Of a stretch of 64,000 nt of DNA, positions 43,248 through 51,634 are shown piece by piece. Every line of letters begins with the position of its first letter. Positions within the stretch are counted from its first letter, which is position 1. Below the pieces are notes generated by a model. The model ran no database searches and was not told where the DNA came from. It was given only the letters and a program-made list of their open reading frames with translations. Source of the DNA: an uncultured Lachnoclostridium sp. (GTDB lineage Bacteria > Bacillota > Clostridia > Lachnospirales > Lachnospiraceae); NCBI GenBank assembly GCA_946415315.1, contig CAMKRZ010000004.1, positions 124,001 through 188,000 of the forward strand. The letters run 5' to 3'. The position numbers were made by a program, and so were the translations under genes.

Positions 43248-45728
43248 TCAGCCGAGGACAACTTCCACGGTATGCTCACCGGCGCCGAGTACCGGTACTA
43301 CGTTGCCGTCGACAGCCTTGCCGTCAACCGTGAGGGTCTTAACGCCCTTGCAAACGTGGTTCGGATTCTTGATCGTGATGTTGTAGGTCGCGCCGCGGAA
43401 CTGTCTGACTGCGGTGAAACCGTCCCATTCCGCCGGGATCGAAGGATCAACCTTCAAGCCGTCGAAGTCGGGCATGATGCCGAGGATGTACTGCGAAATG
43501 GCAACCATGTTCCATGCCGCGGTACCGGTCAGCCAGGAGTTCTTGCCCTGACCGAAGTTCTTGCCGGGACGTCCGATGTCGGAACCGGCATCCTTGCCGC
43601 CGATCATCTGGCCGTAAACGAACGGCTCGGTCTTGTGGATATCGCTGGTCTCTTCGGTAAATGCCGGAGCAATCTCGGAATAGTACTTGAACGCGAGGTC
43701 ACCCTGTCCGGCGTAAGCAGCCGCGCAGATGATCCATGCGTTGTTGTGCGTGAAGATACCGGCATTTTCCTTATAACCGCCCGGATAGGTGGAAATCTCA
43801 CCGTACTGGATGTAATACTTGGAGTATGCGGGATTGTTCAGAACAAGACCGAACTTCGTGTTGAGTCTCTCGTCGATCGCCGCGAGCGTCTTCTCAGCGG
43901 TGCCCTGCTCCTTGCCGACGTCGGACATGATCGCAAAGCCCTGAGGCTCGATGAAGATCTGACCTTCCTCGCACTCCTTGGAGCCCATTTTCTCGCCGTT
44001 TGCATCGTATGCGCGAAGGAACCAGTCGCCGTCCCATGCGGATTCCATGATGGCAGCCTTCATCGCGTCGATTGCATCCTGAGCAGCCTTGGCCTCATCG
44101 TCCTTGCCGAGATGCTTGAGGATCGCAACGTAGTTCGGACCGGTGTAGGTGAAGAGAGCTGCAACCATGACGGACTCGGCAACCTTGGAGTAACCGCCCT
44201 CTGCCTTGAACTTCGGGTTCGTGTATGTCTGGAAGCTCTCACCCGGAGTATCGGAGTAGCAGGAGAGGTTGATGCAGTCGTTCCAGTCGGCGCGCATCGC
44301 AAGCGGAAGCTTGTGAGGGCCGAGGTTGTTGACAATGTGATAGAAGGAAACCTTCAGATGCTCGAGCATCGTCTGCGCCTTGCTCATATCGTTGTCGTAA
44401 GGAACCATCTCGTCGAGGATTGACCAGTCGCCGGTTTCCTTGATGTAAGCGGAAACGGAGAGGATCAGCCACAGCGGATCGTCGGAGAAGTCACCGCCGA
44501 TGTCGGCGTTGCCCTTCTTGGTGAGCGGCTGGTACTGATGGTAGCAACCGCCGTCCGGGAACTGCGTGGAAGCGATGTCGATGATACGCTCCTTCGCGCG
44601 GTCCGGAATCTGATGAACGAAACCGAGGATATCCTGGTTGGAATCGCGGAAACCCATGCCGCGGCCGATGCCGGACTCGAAGTACGATGCGGAGCGGGAC
44701 AGGTTGAACGTAACCATGCACTGATACTGGTTCCAGATGTTGACCATGCGGTCGACCTTGTCGTTGGGAGTCTCAACGTTCAGGATGCCGAGAAGCTTGT
44801 CCCATGCAGCGCGGAGTTCCGCCATGCCTGCTGCAACCTTCTCCGGGGTGTTATACTTGTTCATCATGGCAAGAGCCTTGGTCTTGTTGATGGTCTTGCC
44901 GTCAGCTTCAAACTTCTGATCGACAGGCATCTCAACGTAGCCGAGGATGAAGACAAGCGTCTTCGACTCGCCGGGAGCAAGGGTGATCTTCTTGTAGTGG
45001 GAAGCGATCGGTGCCCAGCCGTCGGCAAATGAGTTGGTTGCCTCTCCGGCAAGTACGGCCTGCGGATCGCCGAAACCGTTATAAAGACCGATGAAGGAAT
45101 CGCGGTCGGTATCGTAGCCGTCGATGTCGGTGTTGACCGTGTAAAATGCAAAATGATCGCGGCGGTCGCGGTACTCGGTCTTGTGGTAGATCGTGGAGCC
45201 GTCAACCTCAACGCGTCCGGTCGAGAAGTTGCGCTGGAAATTGTTGCTGTCGTCCTGAGCGTCCCAGAGGCACCACTCAGCGAACGAGAAGAGGCTGAAG
45301 GTCTTGGCAGCATCGCTCTCGTTGGTCAGAACAACCTGCTGAACCTCTCCGTCGTAATTCTGCGGTACGAAGAAGGTGACTTCAGCCTTCAGGCCGTTCT
45401 TCTTACCGGTGATGATCGTGTAGCCCATGCCGTGACGGCACTCATAGCTGTCCAGCTCGGTTTTCACCGGAGACCAGCCCGGGTTCCATACAGTATTGCC
45501 GTCCTTGATGTAGAAGTAGCGACCGCCCATATCAATCGGTACGTTGTTGTAGCGATACCGGGTAATGCGGCGCAAGCGGGCATCCTTATAGAAAGAATAG
45601 CCGCCGGCGGTATTTGAAATCAGGGAGAAGAAACCCTCCATGCCGAGGTAGTTAATCCACGGATACGGAGTCCGCGGAGTGGTGATGACATATTCTCTGC
45701 GCGCGTCATCAAAATAACCGTATTTCAT
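43248..45728 (-). CDS. Cellobiose phosphorylase (GH94)
   Basis: The protein has 826 residues, the usual length for GH94. It splits cellobiose with phosphate to glucose 1-phosphate and glucose in the cytoplasm, saving ATP. The N-terminal beta-sandwich begins [21 protein letters not shown] cut, typical of cellobiose phosphorylases. The barrel has [16 protein letters not shown] near residue 358 and [10 protein letters not shown] near 480, which should carry the catalytic Asp. No signal peptide is present. ATG 45728 has AGGAGG ten bases upstream; longer frames to 45875 lack a site. Codon use is smoother than in neighbours, suggesting high expression. It has a consensus-like promoter. Confidence 0.95.
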   Translation of the reverse strand: MKYGYFDDARREYVITTPRTPYPWINYLGMEGFFSLISNTAGGYSFYKDARLRRITRYRYNNVPIDMGGRYFYIKDGNTVWNPGWSPVKTELDSYECRHGMGYTIITGKKNGLKAEVTFFVPQNYDGEVQQVVLTNESDAAKTFSLFSFAEWCLWDAQDDSNNFQRNFSTGRVEVDGSTIYHKTEYRDRRDHFAFYTVNTDIDGYDTDRDSFIGLYNGFGDPQAVLAGEATNSFADGWAPIASHYKKITLAPGESKTLVFILGYVEMPVDQKFEADGKTINKTKALAMMNKYNTPEKVAAGMAELRAAWDKLLGILNVETPNDKVDRMVNIWNQYQCMVTFNLSRSASYFESGIGRGMGFRDSNQDILGFVHQIPDRAKERIIDIASTQFPDGGCYHQYQPLTKKGNADIGGDFSDDPLWLILSVSAYIKETGDWSILDEMVPYDNDMSKAQTMLEHLKVSFYHIVNNLGPHKLPLAMRADWNDCINLSCYSDTPGESFQTYTNPKFKAEGGYSKVAESVMVAALFTYTGPNYVAILKHLGKDDEAKAAQDAIDAMKAAIMESAWDGDWFLRAYDANGEKMGSKECEEGQIFIEPQGFAIMSDVGKEQGTAEKTLAAIDERLNTKFGLVLNNPAYSKYYIQYGEISTYPGGYKENAGIFTHNNAWIICAAAYAGQGDLAFKYYSEIAPAFTEETSDIHKTEPFVYGQMIGGKDAGSDIGRPGKNFGQGKNSWLTGTAAWNMVAISQYILGIMPDFDGLKVDPSIPAEWDGFTAVRQFRGATYNITIKNPNHVCKGVKTLTVDGKAVDGNVVPVLGAGEHTVEVVLG

Positions 45729-45762
45729 CTTTATATGCCTCCTGTAGCGGTGGTGATGCTTT

Positions 45763-45791
45763 ATTATAACGTACTTGCGTTGTCTTGTCAC
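45763..45791 (-). promoter_or_regulatory. Promoter of the cellobiose phosphorylase gene
   Basis: GTGACA, a 17-bp spacer and TATAAT on the minus strand. About 100 bp further upstream lies CGTGA-CTAAA-TCACA, a Crp/Fnr-like inverted repeat (45880-45895 approximately). Confidence 0.65.
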
Positions 45792-45913
45792 GCGGAATGT
45801 CTTCGCAAGTGGAATAAAAAAAGACAGAATTTTTGTCATTTGTTTTCCGCTTTGCATATTTTGAGAAAAATGCATATAAACGTGACTAAATCACACTATT
45901 TATTAAAATTCTG

Positions 45914-45922
45914 TGATATACT
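45914..45922 (+). promoter_or_regulatory. Possible promoter of an unassigned RNA
   Basis: TGATATACT, an extended -10 reading rightward into a 450-bp region without a gene on that strand but full of inverted repeats. No good -35 is visible. Confidence 0.35.
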
Positions 45923-45981
45923 GCGGTTGCAGGGTTGATAAAGCCTTTGTTTATTGACCCGCCAATAAAATACGCTGATTC

Positions 45982-46310
45982 ATTACTTCTCAGAAGTAAT
46001 TTCTCCCCCACACAAGCTGCGTTCATAGGTTACTATGGACGCAGTTGCATTTTGAATGATAAAAGAATGAGCAGAGGGGCCCGGAAAGCACATCGCGTAG
46101 CGAATGTGCTTTCCGGGCCCCTCTGCGAATGAATAACAAACACGAACACGAAGGGATGCGAACGAAGCGAGCAGACCGGGAGTGTGAGTGGTTGTTCGAA
46201 TTGCGGGAGCGCGTCAGCGCGTAGCAATTCGCTTTTATCATTCAAAGTGCTTTAGCAGGAGTGAATAACAAATACGAGCATGAAGGGATGTGAGCAAAGC
46301 CAACAGCCCG
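45982..46310. repeat. Nested inverted/direct-repeat intergenic element
   Basis: In order: palindrome ATTACTTCT-C-AGAAGTAAT (45982-46000); hairpin CTGCGTTCATAG-GTTA-CTATGGACGCAG (46017-46044); outer 15-bp perfect inverted repeat TTTGAATGATAAAAG (46051-46065 and 46232-46246); inside it a hairpin with perfect 23-bp arms (46071-46093 and 46104-46126) and a hairpin CGAATTGC/GCAATTCG (46197-46231). A ~44-bp direct repeat is found at 46131-46174 and 46263-46306 (about 80% identical). No credible gene overlaps this region. Confidence 0.85.
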
Positions 46311-46371
46311 TTCCTTCTTTTGTTTGACATCTTTTGATGTTGTGTTTCTTTAATTGTATACTCTGATACAA

Positions 46372-47049
46372 TCAATCCCCTGCCATCATGGTAAGCTCGT
46401 CCACGTTGTGCAGGGAGATCTTGCCGCGGGACAGCGTCAGCAGACCCCGGCGCTCCCACAGCTTCAGCGTGCGGGAGACAACCTCGCGCGAGGAAGCGAT
46501 ACTGTTGGCGATGCGCTGGTGCGTCGTGACGATGGTCGCGCTTCCCTGCTGGTGGTACTCGAAGAGAAGCTGCGCAGCGAGCCGGCTGTCGAGATCCTGA
46601 AAGAGGAAGTTCTGCATGTCGAAAAGAATGCGGTTGAACTGACCAAGCACAGAGCGCAGTACAGTGTTTTCGATGCGGACATCCGAGTGAAGAAGTTTCT
46701 CAAAATCGACCAGCTGCACGACAATGCTGCGGGAGTCGACTTCTGCCTCCAACTCATAGTTGTTCAGGACATTCGGCGTCGGATTGCCGCCGATATAGAT
46801 GATTTCATCGCGTCTTGCCACACTGATGGTGACCTCGTGCGCGTTCGCAGAGACCAGGGAGACGCGGATGCGGCCGGTCATGACAACGACGAGGCCGATG
46901 TTGGAATTGCCGGCATCGGTAATCTTTTCACCGGCGATAAAATCACGCATGTACGAATGCGTGCGAAGCTGTTCGACGAGATCTTCCGGAATATAATCCC
47001 AGAACGGGAGCCGTTCCCTCAGGGCTGCATAATCTTTTTCACTCAGCAT
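46372..47049 (-). CDS. Crp/Fnr-family transcriptional regulator
   Basis: The protein has 225 residues. The N-terminal cyclic-nucleotide-binding-like barrel (residues ~15-125; FIAGEKITDAGNSNIGLVVVMTGRIRVSLV cut) is followed by the dimer helix and a winged HTH with QRIANSIASSREVVSRTLKLW near residues 166-188. The typical cAMP-binding Arg-Ser pocket is not obvious and there is no Fnr-type Cys cluster, so the signal is not known. ATG 47049 has GAGGAG just upstream. It is divergent from the nucleosidase gene, with the repeat element and the GH94 gene downstream. Confidence 0.92.
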   Translation of the reverse strand: MLSEKDYAALRERLPFWDYIPEDLVEQLRTHSYMRDFIAGEKITDAGNSNIGLVVVMTGRIRVSLVSANAHEVTISVARRDEIIYIGGNPTPNVLNNYELEAEVDSRSIVVQLVDFEKLLHSDVRIENTVLRSVLGQFNRILFDMQNFLFQDLDSRLAAQLLFEYHQQGSATIVTTHQRIANSIASSREVVSRTLKLWERRGLLTLSRGKISLHNVDELTMMAGD

Positions 47050-47135
47050 GGGCTTCTCCTCAAAGAAAATACATATACAACCTGCGATACATCTCAAAAG
47101 TAGCATATCTGACATCATTTTTCAAGATGAAACGA

Positions 47136-47164
47136 TTGAGCGCAGAGGAATTCTACGGTATAAT
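47136..47164 (+). promoter_or_regulatory. Promoter of the nucleosidase-like gene
   Basis: TTGAGC, a 17-bp spacer and TATAAT, 33 bp before the ATG at 47197. Confidence 0.7.
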
Positions 47165-47196
47165 AGCGGAGAGAAAACGAAGAGGGGATCAAACGG

Positions 47197-47892
47197 ATGA
47201 AAATCGGAATTGTGATTGCCATAAAGAGGGAGCTTCAGGCATTTTTAGCACAGGGCGGCGAGATTGAGACCGTGACGGTCGGGCGGCGCGAGGCGTACCA
47301 CGTGACGATGGGAGCGCACGAAGTCTATGCAGTGCTTTCCGGCTGGGGGGAGATTGACGCTGCTTCCGCTACGCAGTTCCTGATTACCGCATTTGATGTC
47401 GAGGCGGTGATGAACTTCGGTGTTGCCGGTGCAATCCGCCGGGGATTGGAAGTGAAGGACCTTTTCGCGGTCAAAGCGGCCGTGAACTACGATTTTGATA
47501 CGTCGACGATCGACCCGGTCGCGCCGCACCAGTACGGAGAGTACGAGGATGAGAAAATTCCGCTGGATTCGGGATTCACGGCACTCGCCAAGAGCATCAA
47601 CCCGGAGCTTCGGGAGACGGTGGTGGCGAGCGGTGAGCGTTTTGTGGAAGACCCTGCGGACAAGGATGCCCTGGCGGCCCTCGGATGCGACATCTGCGAC
47701 ATGGAGATCGCGGCGATCGCGCGGGTGGCTGAGCGCAACGGCGTGAGGGCATTTTCCGTAAAATGCATCAGCGACACGTATGACGGCGACGGCGGAGACT
47801 TCAATAAAAACGTTACCGCGGGCGCTGAGAAGGCCTTCGCGCTGCTTCGGGAACTGCTGCTCCGGATTGACGATACTGCGGAACTGTGCTAA
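47197..47892 (+). CDS. MTA/SAH nucleosidase-like protein (nucleoside phosphorylase family)
   Basis: The protein has 231 residues. The plan is that of 5'-methylthioadenosine/S-adenosylhomocysteine nucleosidases: MKIGIVIAIKRELQAFL, VLSGWGEIDAASATQFLI, NFGVAGAI (GSAGG position), CDMEIAAIARVAERNGV (catalytic/ribose-binding DMExAA) and CISDTYDGDG (catalytic Asp near 197). The Gly-rich motif departs from the consensus, so the exact purine substrate is uncertain. It works in the cytoplasm in methionine/SAM recycling or purine salvage. The MntP-like gene follows 65 bp downstream on the same strand. Confidence 0.85.
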   Translation: MKIGIVIAIKRELQAFLAQGGEIETVTVGRREAYHVTMGAHEVYAVLSGWGEIDAASATQFLITAFDVEAVMNFGVAGAIRRGLEVKDLFAVKAAVNYDFDTSTIDPVAPHQYGEYEDEKIPLDSGFTALAKSINPELRETVVASGERFVEDPADKDALAALGCDICDMEIAAIARVAERNGVRAFSVKCISDTYDGDGGDFNKNVTAGAEKAFALLRELLLRIDDTAELC

Positions 47893-47957
47893 GATGAGCT
47901 GAAGTGATACCGCCTTTGGGACGGTGCAGAACACAGTTACGGAGGAAAGTGTTTGGT

Positions 47958-48536
47958 ATGGGTTATGCGGTTCTGATGTTGGTAGCGGTCGGCCTGGCGA
48001 TGGATTCCCTTGCCATGTCGGCGCAGAAAGGTCTGATCCGGGAGGAGCGCGGCAAGAAGATTGCGATGACATGCGCGTTCTGGTTCGGGCTTTGCCAGGC
48101 ATCGATGGTGCTTTGCGGAATGCTGATCGGCAAGCTGATCTCCCTGATCCACAGCTACGGTTCGTACGTCTGGATCCCGTGCGCGGCTCTGGGGCTTGCA
48201 GGCGCGTACATGATCTGGGAATCGCTGACGTCACATATCCCTCCGGACGGCGACGGGATCGATCCGATGAGCATGATCGGACCGGCGATCGCCACCAGCT
48301 GTGACGCGCTTCTGGTCGGGCTTCTCTTCGTAGAAGAGAGCGCGGGGATCGTCATCACGGGACTTCTCGCGATCGCTCTGGTGACGGCGCTGATGTCCAT
48401 TTTCGGCGTGTGGATCGGACGGAAGAAGGGGACCCGCTACAACGGGATCGTGCAGGTGATCGGCGGTGTCGTGCTCATTTTGCTGGGCGTTGAGAAACTG
48501 CTGGAGAACCTCGATGTGATAAAGTTCACACTGTGA
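47958..48536 (+). CDS. mntP: MntP-like manganese efflux pump
   Basis: The protein has 192 residues with six membrane helices in two repeats. VGLAMDSLAMSAQKGL and PAIATSCDALLVGLLF are the repeated Asp-containing motifs of MntP (the usual forms are MDAFAVS and ATSIDALAVG). MntP exports Mn(II). The second motif has SCD instead of SID. ATG 47958 has GGAGG eleven bases upstream. No mntP-type riboswitch is recognised in the short upstream region. A terminator follows. Confidence 0.85.
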   Translation: MGYAVLMLVAVGLAMDSLAMSAQKGLIREERGKKIAMTCAFWFGLCQASMVLCGMLIGKLISLIHSYGSYVWIPCAALGLAGAYMIWESLTSHIPPDGDGIDPMSMIGPAIATSCDALLVGLLFVEESAGIVITGLLAIALVTALMSIFGVWIGRKKGTRYNGIVQVIGGVVLILLGVEKLLENLDVIKFTL

Positions 48537-48598
48537 TGCGACAATTCGGGGGAAGGCCGCATCGGCAGAGTGTTCCGACAGGAAGGAACGAGACTGCA

Positions 48599-48632
48599 GC
48601 CGGGCATCGGCAAGGTGCCCGGCATTTTTAAA
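48599..48632 (+). terminator. Terminator of the mntP gene
   Basis: Stem GCCGGGCA / TGCCCGGC followed by atttttaa. Confidence 0.85.
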
Positions 48633-48715
48633 CGAAGGATGACCGCGGACGTCCGGCGGGGAGACCTGCCGTGTCCGTGTGATACGCGCGTAATAATACG
48701 AGGAGGAACAGGGTA

Positions 48716-51550
48716 ATGGTACTGGATTACGCTAAATACGAGGACATTGCCAGGAGAGTGATCGCCGAGGGCGTTGTTCTTCTGGAAAACAACGGCGTTC
48801 TGCCGATCGCGGTGAACTCCCGGATCGCGGTGTACGGCCGCATTCAGAGCAAAGAGTACATAGCCGGTATCGGTTCGGGAGGCATGGTGAACATTCCCAA
48901 GAGGGTGCGCCTGATCGACGTTCTGACCGAGGAAAATAACATCTCCGTCGATGAGGAACTCATGGAGATCTACCGCGCGTGGGAGGAGAAAAATCCCCGC
49001 GAGGTCGGGATCGGCTGGGGCAAGGAGCCGTGGTCGCAAGCGGAGATGCCCGTGAGCGAGGAGCTTGCGAGGGAAGTCGCGGCGCGCACGGACACGGCGA
49101 TCGTCATCCTCGGGCGGAGCGCCGGGGAGGATCAGGACAACCGGAATCAGCCGGGGTCCTATCAGCTGACGGACACGGAAATGACGCTTCTTAAGAACGT
49201 CTGCGCGGCGTGTCCGCGCACGATCGTGCTGCTGAATACCGGCAACATCATCGACATGCGTTTTGTCGATCTCTGCAAACCGGCTGCCGTGATGTACATC
49301 TGGCAGGGCGGCGTGATGACCGGCGCCGGCGTGGCGGATGTGCTTCTAGGGCGCGTGAGCCCGAGCGGACATCTCGCAGACACGATCGCGTACGATGCGG
49401 CGGACTACCCGGCAAGTGACAATTTCGGAAGCCCCGTGCGCAATCTCTACGCCGAGGACATCTACGTCGGGTACCGTCATTTTGAGACCGCCGCGAAGGA
49501 GAAGGTTCGGTATCCGTTCGGGTACGGGCTCTCCTATACCACGTTCGAGATCGAGCAGGGAGAGTCGTCCTACGACGGCATGTATTTCTACCTTGCGACC
49601 GATGTGCGCAATACCGGCAATCGCAAGGGACAATGCGTCGTCCAGTGCTACGTTCAGGCGCCGGAGGGGGCTCTCGGAAAGCCGGCGCGCGTGCTCGCGG
49701 GATTTATCAAGACCGGTGAGATCGAGCCCGGCGAGCGAGAGATGATCGGACTTACGATCGACCGTCGGGAAATGTCGTCCTACGACGATTCCGGCGCGAG
49801 CGGCCACGAGGGCTGCTTCGTCATGGAGGCGGGCGAGTATGTCGTTTATCTCGGGGAAAATGTGCGCGACGCGAAGGAGTACTGCCGTTTCACCCTCGCG
49901 GAGACCGAGGTTGTCGAGGAGTGCGGCACCGCGATGAAGCCGGTCGTGCCGTTTGAGCGCAGGAAGGCCGCGAGAAAGAGCACGGGTGACGCGGACGGCA
50001 ATGTTGCATACGAATATATCCTCGAGCCGGTGCCGACGAGAACGGACGCGTTCGGCTGCGGCGAAGGCGCGAAACCGGAGCTGCCGGAGGCGCCGGAGTA
50101 CACGGGCGACCGCGGACTGATGTTAAAGGATGTGCGCGACGGGAACGCGACGATGGATGAGTTCCTCGCGCAGTTCACGAACGAGGAGTTGTTGCCGTTT
50201 GTGCGCGGCGAAGGCATGGGAAGCCCGAAGGTGACGCCGGGAACGGCAGCGGCGTTCGGCGGAACGAGCGAGGTGCTGAAAGCTCACGGTGTGCCGTGCG
50301 GTTGCTGCTCGGACGGACCGAGCGGACTGCGGCTCGACTGCGGCGACAAGGCGATGGCGATCCCGATCGGAACGCTGATCGCATGCACCTTCAACCGCGA
50401 TCTGGTCGCGGACCTGATGTTGCATGTCGGTATGGAAATGTGCCACTACAAGGTTGACTGTGTGCTCGGACCGGGAATGAATCTGCACCGGCATCCGTTC
50501 AACGGGCGCAATTTTGAATACTTCAGCGAGGATCCGTTCCTCACGGGGCAGATGGCGGCAGCGGAGCTCGAGGGATTGCAGCGCGTGGGCGTGACCGGCA
50601 CGATCAAGCATTTCTGCTGCAACAACCAGGAGCTGAACCGCTATGCGTCGGATTCCGTCGTCTCGGAGCGAGCGCTGCGAGAGCTGTACCTGCGCGGTTT
50701 CGAGATCGCGATCCGCGACGGGGGCGCAAGCACCGTCATGACGACCTACGGCCGCGTGAACGGCATGTGGACCTCGTGCGACGCGGAACTCAACACGAAG
50801 ATCCTGCGCGAGCAGTGGGGCTTTGACGGTTTCGTCATGACCGACTGGTGGGCGGCGATCAACGAAGACGCGGCGACCGGCCGCTCGGAGACCGCAGGCG
50901 GAAGCCACACGAATTTTGCGGACATGGTTCTCGCGCAAAATGACACGTACATGGTATGCCCGGACGGCTCGAAGAACAACCACGGCGACAATCTTCCGGA
51001 GGCGATCGCCTCGGGCAGGGTGCCGAGGGAAGTTCTGCTGCGCACGGCGGCAAATGTGTGCGGCGTGCTGATGCGCCTTCCCGCGATGGCGCGCATGTGC
51101 GGCGAGGAGCGGAAGATTCATCTGTTCAACCGCGGGCCGGAGTGGGAGCTGGCCGCGAACGACGACATCGAGTATTTTGCGGTGACACGCGACACGACGA
51201 TCGATCTGTCGCACGTCCGCGCGGTGCGCGGCGTGGATTTCTGCTACGGACTCGAGATCGAGGAGATCGGCGGCTACGAGATCGAGCTGACAGTCACGGG
51301 CGAGGGCACGGAGGCGGCGCAGCTGCCGGTGACCTGGTTCTTCGCCGGGATCCCCACATTTTCCTTCGTGTTCCACGGCACGAACGGGAAGGAAGTGACG
51401 GAGACGGGCAAGGTCTTCTTCAACTCGAACCACGCGGTGCACAGGATGCATTTTTCGCAGGAGGGGCTTAAGCTGGTGAGCCTTCGGCTTCGCTACATCG
51501 GAACGCTCGAGGAAGTCATGGGACTGCCCGGGATCGTTCACGGAAATTGA
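48716..51550 (+). CDS. GH3 beta-glycosidase with circularly permuted domain order
   Basis: The protein has 944 residues. The GH3 C-terminal-type alpha/beta domain comes first (residues ~10-265: GVVLLENNGVLPI, VILGRSAGEDQDNRN, GYGLSYTTFEI), then a fibronectin-III-like domain (~270-390). The catalytic TIM barrel comes last (~475-800: GPSGLRLDCGD, VDCVLGPGMNLHRHPFNGRNFEYFSEDP cut, GTIKHFCCNNQE). The nucleophile Asp is in DGFVMTDWWAA near residue 709. This permuted order is known for some ruminal beta-glucosidases. No signal peptide is present, so it acts on imported oligosaccharides. GAGGAGG precedes the ATG. A GH10 gene follows after 84 bp. Confidence 0.95.
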   Translation: MVLDYAKYEDIARRVIAEGVVLLENNGVLPIAVNSRIAVYGRIQSKEYIAGIGSGGMVNIPKRVRLIDVLTEENNISVDEELMEIYRAWEEKNPREVGIGWGKEPWSQAEMPVSEELAREVAARTDTAIVILGRSAGEDQDNRNQPGSYQLTDTEMTLLKNVCAACPRTIVLLNTGNIIDMRFVDLCKPAAVMYIWQGGVMTGAGVADVLLGRVSPSGHLADTIAYDAADYPASDNFGSPVRNLYAEDIYVGYRHFETAAKEKVRYPFGYGLSYTTFEIEQGESSYDGMYFYLATDVRNTGNRKGQCVVQCYVQAPEGALGKPARVLAGFIKTGEIEPGEREMIGLTIDRREMSSYDDSGASGHEGCFVMEAGEYVVYLGENVRDAKEYCRFTLAETEVVEECGTAMKPVVPFERRKAARKSTGDADGNVAYEYILEPVPTRTDAFGCGEGAKPELPEAPEYTGDRGLMLKDVRDGNATMDEFLAQFTNEELLPFVRGEGMGSPKVTPGTAAAFGGTSEVLKAHGVPCGCCSDGPSGLRLDCGDKAMAIPIGTLIACTFNRDLVADLMLHVGMEMCHYKVDCVLGPGMNLHRHPFNGRNFEYFSEDPFLTGQMAAAELEGLQRVGVTGTIKHFCCNNQELNRYASDSVVSERALRELYLRGFEIAIRDGGASTVMTTYGRVNGMWTSCDAELNTKILREQWGFDGFVMTDWWAAINEDAATGRSETAGGSHTNFADMVLAQNDTYMVCPDGSKNNHGDNLPEAIASGRVPREVLLRTAANVCGVLMRLPAMARMCGEERKIHLFNRGPEWELAANDDIEYFAVTRDTTIDLSHVRAVRGVDFCYGLEIEEIGGYEIELTVTGEGTEAAQLPVTWFFAGIPTFSFVFHGTNGKEVTETGKVFFNSNHAVHRMHFSQEGLKLVSLRLRYIGTLEEVMGLPGIVHGN

Positions 51551-51634
51551 CTCTGTCGGGGATCCCGACCGCGCGGCGTGCAGCGGAGGCCCCGTTGGAT
51601 ATAGTAAAAGAGGGATTATTCAGGAGGAAGGAAA

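Noticed and set aside
46071..46126. tRNA-like or simple terminator reading of the 23-bp hairpin
   Set aside because: No cloverleaf, no T run after the stem, and it is embedded in a larger inverted repeat.
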